DNA of 64,000 bases. Source: Isoetes taiwanensis (taxonomy: Eukaryota; Streptophyta; Lycopodiopsida; Isoetales; Isoetaceae). Under the pieces are notes generated by a model. It had not been told where the DNA came from. It worked only from the letters and a program-made list of their open reading frames with translations, and made no database searches. Position 1 is the first letter of the stretch; every line of letters starts with the position of its first letter. The DNA lies in contig JAJEKV010000014.1 of NCBI GenBank assembly GCA_021234155.1, positions 11,496,415 through 11,560,414 on the forward strand, given 5' to 3'. Below, one piece after another: positions 52,914-62,293 of this stretch. Made by a program: the position numbers and the translations under genes.

Positions 52914-53816
52914 AAATGCGGTTGCGTCCTTCTTTTCCTATGCATAATGTTCGTCGTCGTGGTTATGGGCGGATCTTCTTCTCACCACCGCCGAAGAGAC
53001 GGAAAAGGACCTCGCGTCGAGCAGGAAGACGAAGAGCAGGGAACTCCGAGATATCAACGAGGCGATAACCCTGAAGATAGGTGGAATGCCTTGCAATTCG
53101 GGATGACGCCCGCAGAAATGGAGATTGCGCGTACGGCTGTTGAACAAAGTAGGCGGAGGTCTGGCGCCTATGACCCTCCACGTCATAGCTCATACACTCC
53201 TTCAGAATTCAATCTTGGGTGCCTTCCCGAGCACGAGGAGATTGAACCCGCACGAAATAGCACCGACCGTCGTTCACGTCGGAGTGGACGCAAGTCCTCT
53301 TCAAGCTCTGTTAAAGATCGTGCACCACCTGCACCACCTCCACGTCGGCATGTCTTTGAATATGAGTGAGTTCATCTTGAATTATGCCCTTTTTTGTTCA
53401 CTAACACATATTCATATGTTAGTCGTATGTTGAGTGTAGTAACAAGAAGTTGCCGCGCCACAACACTGCAGATGGCGACAATTTTTGGAAGATGGCTAAT
53501 AGTGTCACAAATAGCATTTGCCAAAACGTCCACAAGGGTGAATGGAACTCGGGAGCCTATGATGAGGAAAAAGAGAGGATCAAGGCGATTTTAGAAGCAG
53601 AATATCCCGAGCTCAAGTCAGGAGAGATCTCATGGAGGGAGGTTTGTTCAAAACAGGGTAAACATGTTAAAGCCACCAGGTATTAGGCTTTTTCGTTCTT
53701 CATTATAACCTCATTGTACTCATATTTTATTTATATTTTGCAGAGGTAATCAGAAGAAGCAGCTGAAAGATCTTGCCAAAGCTACAGGAGTCTCGATAGA
53801 GGAAGTGGCTGGTTGA
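52914..53816 (+). CDS. ORF C, unknown three-exon gene, copy 2
   Basis: Exon one starts at the ATG near 52914 (MRLRPSFPMHNVRRRGYG). A 2 bp loss at 52999 relative to copy 1 shifts the frame before GKGPRVEQEDEEQGTP, after which it is open to the GTGAG donor at 53366. Exon two (53440-53679) joins in frame and reads DNFWKMANSVTNSICQNVHK and EEKERIKAILEAEYPELKSG, ending at GTATTAGG. Exon three (53744-53816) reads GNQKKQLKDLAKATGVSIEE and stops at TGA 53814-53816. The splice sites agree in both units, which supports a real transcript. Function is unknown. It could be the element's small DNA-binding partner, an untested idea. Confidence 0.5.
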
Positions 53817-53934
53817 CTAATGAGGCATTTCAAGTACATCATCTCTCCCATGAGTCGTATAATTAGATAACGCCATGTGGACTAAGTCCTTGTATTGCAT
53901 TGTAGTGTTTGAAGGCCAACATATTATCAAAGAA

Positions 53935-54338
53935 AGGGGAAGGTTTGGATGCGAGGTACGACGAAGCCAGTGGCAGCTATAGTTCCAATAAGACTGGGTC
54001 TGGTGGTTATGGCTTTGTTGATAAGCTATTTGTAAGTATAAATTTGGTTTATAATGTAGGTTCTCGAGTTGAATACTAACATTAGTTTTGGTGCTCATTC
54101 TCAATAGATGTCATTTTTGGGCCGCCCCGCTGCTAAAGATGACCGCGAAAGGGCCTTCAAAAAAGGCAGTCATGCGCCGCTGCGCGTGAACGGGGGGAAG
54201 TGTGTATTATTCATTAGATAATTATTTGTGACTACAATGAACTAATTGTTGCGATACAATATAATGCAGGTAGATGAAGACGAAGGCGCCAATGAAGAAG
54301 AAGAAGAAGAAGAAGAAGAAGAAGAGAGCAACAACTAA
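53935..54338 (+). CDS. ORF D, unknown gene with acidic tail, copy 2
   Basis: Pieces are DARYDEASGSYSSNKTGS and GGYGFVDKLF (to a GTAAGTATA donor near 54031), MSFLGRPAAKDDRERAFKKG (from 54109) and VDEDEGANEEEEE with an SNN end (54271-54338). The acidic tail is four residues longer than in copy 1 because of a GAA run. The middle exon is shortened relative to copy 1. It may be the 3' end of ORF C. Confidence 0.4.
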
Positions 54339-54745
54339 AGACTCAATATATTTTGTAATGTGCAAATTACATTGTGAAATATATTAAATGAATTCAATCT
54401 AAATTTTTTATGCTTTGTTCTTATTATTTGTGATTTTTTTTATGTTAATTTTTATGATAATAATGCTTATCTACTATATGATACTGAATACTAATGTAAT
54501 TTAATCAATATTTGTTTCTATTTTTCGAATTTTTAAATTTTTATTCTCGATTTATTTTGTTCATATTTAATATTTATTAATACTATTAATATTATTGTTA
54601 ATATTAATATTATTTAATATTAATAAATATTATTAAATATTTATTTATATTAAATATTTGTTAATATTGAATATGAATATTAACTGTCCGTTAAATAATA
54701 TTAAATAATATTAAATAAATATTTATTTTTTTTTTCAAAATTCCT
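54339..54745. other. AT-rich spacer, copy 2
   Basis: This is near-identical to 27320-27715. No gene is visible. Confidence 0.8.
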
Positions 54746-55351
54746 GCATCGTCGTTTAACGACGCGTCTGCGTGGCTGCCACGCGTATCGTTGGCCACGT
54801 CATCATCGTCTCGAACCGCCACGCCAGCAGACAGGTGGCTGCCACGTGACGTCGTTAAACGACGTTTACACGGGGCAGCCACGCCAGCAGGCAGTGGCTG
54901 CCACGCCAGCAGACAGGTGGCTGCCACGCGACGTCGTTAAACGACGTCGAACACGCCAGCAGACAGTGGCTGCCACGCCAGCAGACAGATGGCTGAACGT
55001 CGTTGAACGACGTCTGACACGTGGCTGTCACGTCAGCGCTATGCGCTGGCGACGCCACGCTGGACGCACGACAGGTCGTCGTTTAACGACGTTGCCAGCT
55101 CATCAGCCACGCCAGACGGCCGCGCTGGCGCGGTCGCGCTGGCCGCAGTGCCGCGTGGCTGAGCCACGTGTACGCGTCGACGTTAAACGACGTTAGGTCG
55201 TCGCTTTAAGACGACGCGATTGCGACGCGTATAGCGACGCATAGACGTCGTTAAACGACGTCTGGACGTCGTAATAGGTGTCGTTTATCGACGTTTCAGC
55301 GTCGTTTATCGACGCGCAAACGACGTCTGGACGTCGTAATAGACGTCGTAA
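54746..55351. repeat. Right subterminal CGTCGTT array of the CACTA element
   Basis: The array is dense in palindromes: GACGTCGTTAAACGACGTC at 54930-54948 and 55244-55262, ACGTCGTTGAACGACGTC at 54997-55014, and GTCGTCGTTTAACGACGTT near 55076. TCGTTTATCGACG appears twice near 55281 and 55301. Interleaved are ~22 bp repeats of CACGCCAGCAGACAGTGGCT (54879-54990). Subterminal motif arrays next to the terminus are a defining feature of CACTA elements and are where the element's proteins bind. Confidence 0.85.
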
Positions 55352-55372
55352 CAGGGCTTTAATTTTGTAGTG
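55352..55372 (-). mobile_element. CACTA terminal sequence (right end)
   Basis: The + strand ends CTTTAATTTTGTAGTG. Read inward on the minus strand it is CACTACAAAATTAAAG, matching the CACTACAA-type termini of plant CACTA elements. The following CTG is a candidate 3 bp target duplication, but the partner on the left is outside the window or lost. Confidence 0.85.
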
Positions 55373-58300
55373 CTGAAATAAAATGTGGAAGCAATAGTAG
55401 TTTTCACAGCAAAAGATAAATGGGGTAGATGGTCAGCCCAAGTAGAAGCAAAATGAATAGTTGTAGTTGTGGGGCATTATAAATGTCTATGCCTCCAAAG
55501 TGCCTAGGCAGCATGCTGCCATGTGGGCCTCTTTGAAGAATAAATTGAAAAAAATGGGAGATAATATAGCATGGTTGCTGCTTGGAGACTTTAACATGGT
55601 TGAGGATAGTATTGACAGGCTTGATGGCAGTGAGACCATTTCACGCTTTGAGAAGGAACAATGGGATAAGCTTTTGTTTGAGCATGGCTTCTTGGAGATC
55701 TCAAGTGATTAGGATTTTACTTGGTGCAATGATGCACACGGAGAGGCACGTGTTGCAACTAGGCAATGATAGGTGCTATTCCGACATGCATGCACATCAT
55801 ATGCTGTCGGGACTACATTATAAGAATTATGTTCTCCAAACTGTTTCTGACCATCATCCTCAGATCGTTGGTTCAGTGGACCAGCCGTCCCGTGCTCCAG
55901 GCAAGACTGCGTTCAAACTGAATGCTCGGTACTTGAAGAATGAGGATTTCATTGTTGGGTGTCATCGGGTTTGGGAGTCTACGCCCTTTGATCCAAGTTC
56001 AATGAGAAGATTTGTGACTGCATTGGCAGACGTCACGACCTACGCTAAACAGTGGGTAGGAATTTTGTGCAGCAGGAAAAATGCCTTCTGAATCAAAAGT
56101 ACAGTGAGCTCTAGCAGATCCGGCTCCAGGGAGGCTCTCATGCTCGGGAAGAAAAGTTGGTGAGATCGGAAAACTTGAATCCTAAAGTATAAGAGCAAAC
56201 AAGTGAAAGCAGGCCTTTCGTGACTGAGGGAGGGTGACAGGTGCACGAAATACTTTTTCTCAGTTGCTCGGCTTCGGTGCCATAGTTTGGCTCTCACCTC
56301 TGTCTGGATGGAGAACGAAGACCAAGTTTCTGCACCTGACCAAGTAAAATAGTTTCTCGTTTCGCATTTCACGTCTTTCTTTCAGAGCAAAGCACTCCCT
56401 TTTTAGGAGGAAGCGATGGACCTTGTACTCTCAAGAGTCGCACCTATCAGCTCTCCTATGCAGCACAGGAGCTCAGTTTTCCCTTACATAAGCAGTCCTC
56501 GAGTCTGCAGTATTTCTAAGGGCTAAGGACAAGTGTCCAGACATGGATGGTATACCCTTTAAATTCTTTCAGTCTTGTTGGAAATGAACATCTGATCTTA
56601 TGTGGCAAGCATATCAGGGTTTGTTGTAGTCTCATCAGTTGAACAAGATACGTAACACAGGTTATATTGCCTTGGTCCCTAGATCAAGGAACCTAAGATA
56701 ATCTCTCATTGGAAGCCGATCATTTTACTGTCAATAGTGTAAAGATCATAGCGAAGGAATATGCAGAGAAGTTGAAAACAATTTTGGCAGTCTCAACTAG
56801 CGAAGAGCAGACTGGTTTTTTGCTTGGCAAACATATTCTGGATAATGTAGCTACAGTGTATGAGGGCATCTATTGGGCAAAGAGAACTGATCAGAAAGTA
56901 GTATAAAGTTGGAGTTCGCAAAAGCTTATAATAGCATCTCATGGCTATTCCTCCGTGGACAAACTAGGTTTTGGTCCCGCCTTCTCCTCCATAGTCTAGA
57001 AATTATTGAGGTCTGCTAGAGCAACGGTTCTTTTTCATGGCCATCCTTCAGATTTTTTCACAGTGGAGAGGGGCATTAGATAGGGCTGTCCATACTATTG
57101 TAGCCGACGAACTCTTGCAGTTGCTCCGTAGGGCGTTGGACGATGGTCTTGTTGCGGGTTTGCATATGGCTGGCGGTTCTCAAATAATTTGCAACCAGTT
57201 TGTTGATGACACATTTTTTTTGGTGGAGGCTACCGAAGGCAATCTTGATGTAGTTAAACAAATTCTGGACTTATTCTTCATGTCTTCAGGTTATCTGTTG
57301 AATTGACAAAAGTATAATGCCATTCGGGCATTAGACGATTCAGCTCCATCTTTTTGTCTCAATATCCTTGGAAACTTGTTCCTCCTGGCACTATTACCAC
57401 GTTGCTTGGAGTTTCTTTTGAAATGGAGATTTAGTAGCTCAAGCATGGGACCAGGTCATTCTCGGCCTTCAAAGGCATTTGGTTTGGTGGAGGGAGGCTT
57501 TCTTATCTATGCCTAATAGAGTACATGTAGCTAAATCTATCTTTAATAGCATGCATGTGTATGTGGTTTCCGCGTTGCTAGCTCCTCCTCAAAAATTTAA
57601 TGAGATCATTGCGATAGTTCGAAACTTTGTGTGGGGTGGCAATGAAACAGGTGCAGTTGTAAAAGTTGCATGGAGCAACTGCATCTGTCCCAAAAAGTAT
57701 GGTAGCCTAGGTATGTTTGGTCTTCAACTTCATGGCAAAGTTCTCCTGTCCAAGTTTCTTTGGTAGATTTTATTGGTTCAGGTACGGCCATGTGGAATGC
57801 CTTGCTTGTGCAGTCATTGCAGTATTGTGTTGCTTTTGGCAAACCTGTAAATCTCAGTTGCCGTGGGCTCTATTCTATCCTCTCAAGCCATTCCCGCATG
57901 CATCTCCCTTTCTCAAAGGTCTCTTAAATGCATGGCAAACCATGAGGCCCTTGGTGGCTATTCATCTGCTGCATTGCATGCATACCTCTTCCCCTTTTTT
58001 GTGGCTTTTTTTTATCACCTCCCCCTTGTGGTCTCTCTCCACTCTAGAACATAGAAGAGGTGGCAGGACGCTGGTGTCTCCACGCTTGAGCTATGGTATC
58101 ACAATGAACGGTTGTTGACCTGGCCAGCATTTTGTGAGCAGTCCCGGACTTCCATGTATGGGAGATTGTTGCAAGACAACGTCCATCTTGTCCCTAGTCA
58201 TAGAGAGGAGTGCATTTGAAAAACTAATAGAGTTGTTTCATTGGGTCAGGATTTGATTAAACACTGTTAGAGGTTCCTAAGGGGCGCTCCTCCCTTGTCC

Positions 58301-58832
58301 CCATCTTCGCATTGGGCATTGGTGGTATAAGAGGGACATCTCCATTGTATATGGAACTGCATATGGAATAAGAGTATCATTCCCAAACACTCCGTGCTTC
58401 TTTGGCAGGTTGTTCAAAAGTCACTCAGAGTAAATGTAGGTCCATTCGTTTAACCTACGAGTGAGCCCACGTTGCCCTATATGCAAGAGTTTGCCTGAAA
58501 CTATAGAACATTGCTTTGTCTTGTGTAACAATGTTCATGCCACATGGGCATGGATTCAGGCCCATTTCTAGTCGAATCTTAATAGTCAGCAAATTCTCCT
58601 TGGTTCACTCCTTCGGTGTTGGCCAAGATTTAGGAAGTCGGCGTTCCATATTGCAAGAGTCATGGCTTGCTGGGTCATCTGGAAAAACCGGTGCCACATA
58701 GTATTTAGAAGCATTCTTTCCACTCCAAATCAACTACTATATTAAGGATAGATTGTATGATGAGTATTTGGCGTCCACATTATCTGATGATGATAAAGAT
58801 GTAATTTGGGGATCACATCTCCATCTTATCTA
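55373..58832 (+). pseudogene. L1-type LINE retrotransposon, decayed
   Basis: Endonuclease-like words come first (INVYASKVPRQH, WLLLGDFNMVEDSIDRLDG at about 55590). Reverse-transcriptase words follow in several frames: EFAKAYNSISWLFL near 56915, NQFVDDTFFLVEA (the F-x-DD catalytic motif) near 57190, and WWREAFLSMPNRVHVAKSIF then VRNFVWGG near 57480-57640. A zinc-knuckle-like zf-RVT part (CPICKSLPETIEHC, 58475-58515) and ACWVIWKN (58660) follow. Many stops and shifts are present. The 5' part is missing because the CACTA terminus abuts it at 55372, consistent with CACTA insertion into the LINE or with a 5'-truncated LINE next to it. Confidence 0.85.
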
Positions 58833-59390
58833 ACTAGTAATGGTGCCCAGCGTTGCTGGGCATAAATTGGAAACCTGTAACTGTTTTGGCCGCAATGAGA
58901 AAAGCAAACTTAAACCTTAAACCTAGCAGTGTAAGATGCGGCATGACCATATTGGAGATAGCAGTTGCATGTTGAGGTATACATAGGTTGTGTTTCAATA
59001 TTGACTTTTGATTTATATATGGACATGTGCCAATGCCTTTGCCCTAATGTTGTCTACATTCAATATTGAGGAAATAATTACATATATCAACCACTAAGGA
59101 CGTCTTTTTATTTCACGTCAATTTTTAATTATTCTTATGGTATAGCAATAATGCCCAGCGTTGATAGGCAATTGTTGAAAATCTTTAAGTTTGGGTTATG
59201 CTTCATGATACCAAGCCCAACATTGCTTGGCCAATGTTGGGAACCTCTTAATGAACAAATAATATTCATAATGTACGTAATATAAAGCAGGAGAATATTG
59301 GTGGGCTATGAGGGATTTGTGTGCTAGGGCTTTGTGTTTGTAGGGGCTATGAGGAATATACATGATATAAAGCAAACCACATACAACATT
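58833..59390. repeat. Short hairpin-bearing repeat region
   Basis: TAGTAATGGTGCCCAGCGTTGCTGGGC begins right after the LINE; its stem GCCCAGC/GCTGGGC spans 58850-58866. A similar AATAATGCCCAGCGTTG is at 59149, and CCCAACATTGCTTGGCCAATG is near 59217. Such openings are common at the ends of plant Helitrons and MITE-like repeats. No boundaries could be defined, and no gene is seen. Confidence 0.4.
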
Positions 59391-59409
59391 GGTGGTTTGT
59401 GAGGATTTG

Positions 59410-59710
59410 TGCGCTAGGGGCTTTGTGCTTGTAGGAGCTATGATGGTTTTCGCTTGTGTTTGTAGGGTTTGGATGGAAGCTAGGGGCTTTGTGCTTGTAG
59501 GAGCTATGAGGGTTTTCGCTTGTGTTTGTAGGGTTTGGATGGAAGCTAGGGACTTTGTGCTTGTAGGAGCTATGAGGGTTTTCGCTTGTGTTTGTAGGGT
59601 TTGGATGGAAGAGGAGTTTATCACGACGTACACGTGTATGCACTAACAATGCTTGTGCTTGTAGGAGCTATGAGGGTTTGTGCTTGTGTTTGTATGGTTT
59701 GGGTGGAAAG
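59410..59710. repeat. 66 bp minisatellite
   Basis: Units begin at 59425, 59491 and 59557 with GTGCTTGTAGGAGCTATGA, and include GTTTTCGCTTGTGTTTGTAG and GTTTGGATGGAAG. A fourth, less regular unit is near 59655. The 66 bp period is a multiple of three, so frames stay open on both strands. That alone does not make it coding. Confidence 0.9.
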
Positions 59711-60103
59711 AGGAGTTTATCACGATATACATGTGTATGCACTGACAATGCTTAGGTAATGCATGCTCATAAAGTTCAAGAAGACCTTTGTTATACTATT
59801 GCTCTTTGACGAATTGTTTTTGTCTCATAAATGAGATGGTGAGGTACAATTTTAAAATAAAAAATAATAGTAATTAGGTAGTAGTAAAGCATTCATGTGT
59901 TTGTGATTCATCAATGTAGTTGTAATTGTAGTTCACGGTGGCTTTCAAAATACAATCATGGATTTTGCTAACATGTTGAAAAGCAATTTGCCATGTAAGT
60001 GGCCTTCAAAATACAATCATGGGTTTTGCTAATATGTAGCACATTAAAAAACAATTTACCATGTAAGTGTCCGTTTACTTGTCACCAATGTCCTTGTGCT
60101 GCT

Positions 60104-61140
60104 TCAGACCCTAAACAATAATCTATGGAGTATATATGTGGTCAAGAGTCCCTTGGTCAAGAGTCCCTTGGTCAAGAGTCCCTTTCTCAGTAGCTTGATA
60201 TTCAAATCTTTGTCGGTCCAAACAGCATGTTCTCCGTACCATTTAAGCATTTCTAAGCAATGATAATGCAACTGCAGCATGGTCAAATTTAACCATGAAA
60301 CATCTTTCAGCATCCTCTTTGTAGGCTTACATCCACAACGATCTCTTCGAGATGTCAGATCTGAAATTAGAATAAATAAAATGTAACACGGTGCTTCATC
60401 CAGCTTAATCTCCCTTGGAGTCTGGATATAATTATGCCATCTATGGGCACCTTTAGGATGGAGGTGTTTCTGAACCCTTGCAGCAGCTTTACCATTCCTA
60501 TATGTCAAGAAGTAATTGGATTTACCTCAAGTAACATCTCTGTATAGCCCAGTGTATGTCTTCGTCCAAGCATTGTAACTTGAGTGAAAGGATCAGTAGT
60601 ATCATCTCTCTCAATTGCTCTTTCATAGTTGGGAAAAACCACCATATCAATATCAGAAGAAATATCCGCAGCAATCTTCTCAAAGAATATTCAACAGCTC
60701 CTCCTACAGGATGCAGAAGTTCATCTATGTCAAGATGAATAATCTAATTCATACATCTATCCCTAGCCATGACTATTGCCATTTCCATGTTAAGGGATTG
60801 CCTAACAAATAACTCATAATTGCATGGCCTGAAAAAAAAAAGCTTGACAGCCAAGTTCCATTCCATATTCTAGTCTTAGTCTGCTTTTCCTCGAGCTCCT
60901 TAGTTCTGTAAATCACTTTCACTCCTAGAATACTCTCAAGAATCATAGACACATTCAGAGTTGCAGTCTTGGCCTCCATGTAAGAAAAAAAAATTTGAAA
61001 CCCCAATAACCATGCTTGATACCTTTTCTTACTCAAGAAGCTCCACAAACGCATTGGACGTGGCGATGAAATGGTGCCGAATAACAGCAAAACCCATAAC
61101 TTGTTATGGTCCGAGCGGAATCTCGCCATAGCCATTAACT
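60104..61140 (-). pseudogene. Glycosyltransferase family 92 (DUF23) gene fragment
   Basis: Read on the minus strand, the order is [20 protein letters not shown] and [17 protein letters not shown] (60860-60970), a frameshifted [13 protein letters not shown] stretch, HLDIDELLHPVGGAVEYSLR (about 60690-60745; the DxD-like DID), and FPNYERAIERDDTTDPFTQV (60595-60650). After an intron-like break it continues NGKAAARVQKHLHPKGAHRW, SDLTSRRDRCGCKPTK and HAVWTDKDLNIKLLRKGLL (60140-60500). This matches the layout of plant GT92 proteins, Golgi enzymes that extend cell-wall galactans or related glycans. The N-terminal membrane anchor is missing and there are at least three frameshifts, so it is a pseudogene or a poorly read gene. 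Confidence 0.75.
60139..60186. repeat. Three 15 bp tandem repeats at the GT92 3' end
   Basis: GGTCAAGAGTCCCTT occurs three times in a row. On the minus strand it encodes repeated KGLLT in the glycosyltransferase frame, an in-frame expansion of the KLLRKGLLT motif. Confidence 0.9.
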
Positions 61141-61194
61141 TTCCTGCATCAGAGCATAAAAATTTAACTTTCCTGCATCAGAGCATAAAAAATC
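61136..61194. repeat. Two-copy ~30 bp direct repeat
   Basis: TTAACTTTCCTGCATCAGAG followed by CATAAAAATT is repeated once. It lies just upstream of the glycosyltransferase pseudogene on its strand and includes a CTGATGCAG acceptor-like word. Confidence 0.85.
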
Positions 61195-62130
61195 GAAAGA
61201 CTTTAATTGAAAGCTTGAATGAAAGACTGAATTTGATCAAACAAAATTCTCGCCTGTTGTTGGCATTGCGTCTTCTGCTCAACATAAAGACAATGGGATT
61301 CAGAACTGATGCTCTTCTGTCGAACATAGCTTCTGGCCATCCAACAACCTACAAATAACTTTAGTGCTTTTGAGTACTTCAAGTTCTTTTCATCTTTTTT
61401 TCTTCGTTTATCTCTTTTATATCTGAAGCATCCATCCTTATCACGGATTTCAGTATTTAAAGTAATAATGCTTAAATAAACAACAGCAGTAAAATAAAAC
61501 TTGGATTAGTGGTTAGAAACTTAACTGAGCTACTGCAACTGCTATATGCATGTTCCATCTGTTCAACCTTATCTTGAGCCAATTGAAGGAATAAAGATTT
61601 TCATTCCAATGCCTTCAATGTTTAGAGCACTTTCTTTCAATGCGCCTTGTGTATGTGAGCAAGTTCTTGCTTGAAAACGTCTTCAGGGACCAAGGAAATT
61701 GCCTGTTGAATTGAAAAAACGCAAGAGCAATCATGCACCTGCGAACAGATGAATTAATAGGGCTAACATATGCATTCTGTTAAACAGGATTCAAGATTGG
61801 ATTGATAGGATGCTATGAAGTAGGTAGACTTGCCGGATCTGTTCTATTCAACCAATACATGACATAAATATGCTCTGGAAACTCGTGTTTGGATGAAAGG
61901 AAAAGGACTGATAGAACCTGTAGGCATTCATCCCGTTCTTGGAAATTGCTCTGTATCCGTTCAAAAAATAGATGAAGAGACTGATGAAATCTTCAGTGCA
62001 CGATCCAGTCATCTACTCGCCGTTTGGCCAAAAACATTGTTATTACATAGCAATAGCAATGACAGTATGAAGCAATGAAGCAGAGCAGCACCCGAACCCG
62101 ACTACGTCCAAACCCCTTTCTTTTTTTGCT
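61195..62130. other. No gene recognised
   Basis: Short frames occur on both strands (for example 61893-62078, beginning MKGKGLIEPVGIHPVLGN), but none has recognisable motifs. The stretch may include the upstream exons or flank of the glycosyltransferase pseudogene. Confidence 0.4.
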
Positions 62131-62132
62131 TT

Positions 62133-62293
62133 CTTTTAGAGCTAAGAAAGGCTTTTAACGTGGCATAATTTGCACTGTTGGGTAGATCAATCTGGATGGT
62201 TCAAATTAGGGCCTTTTTTTAGAGCTAAAAAAGGCTTTTAATGTATCATCTGCACCGTTGAGTAGATCAATCTGGACCGTACAAATTAGGGCG
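62133..62293. repeat. Two-copy ~81 bp direct repeat
   Basis: TTTTAGAGCTAAGAAAGGCT through TCAAATTAGGGC is repeated with a few changes as TTTTAGAGCTAAAAAAGGCT through ACAAATTAGGGC. No gene is present. Confidence 0.85.

Larger units (their letters stand above)
565..55372 (+). mobile_element. Giant CACTA (En/Spm-type) composite, tandem dimer
   Basis: Three observations support one CACTA-type entity. A right terminus reads TTTTGTAGTG on the + strand (CACTACAAAA on the minus strand). Next to it is a subterminal array of short CGTCGTT repeats. Inside are two copies of a tnp2-type transposase gene with DUF4218 and DUF4216 parts. Known CACTA elements have CACTA-beginning inverted termini, 3 bp target duplications and subterminal motif arrays. 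The size is exceptional because a ~27 kb unit is present twice in direct orientation with only one subterminal array at the junction. The left terminus is not seen. Nested insertion of several elements is an alternative. Confidence 0.6.
28254..55372 (+). repeat. Tandem unit, copy 2
   Basis: This is the second direct copy of the ~27 kb unit and ends in the CACTA terminus. Homology with the copy 1/copy 2 junction array stops about 93 bp before the terminus: 28252 corresponds to ~55279, and the last segment to 55372 has no counterpart at the junction. The internal junction therefore lacks both termini, as expected from recombination inside subterminal repeats or from a tandem duplication. Confidence 0.75.

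Noticed and set aside
59196-59649. 145-codon frame of repeated HPNPTNTSENPHSSYKHKAP type and its opposite-strand partner
   Set aside because: The 66 bp minisatellite period is a multiple of three, so frames stay open on both strands without selection.
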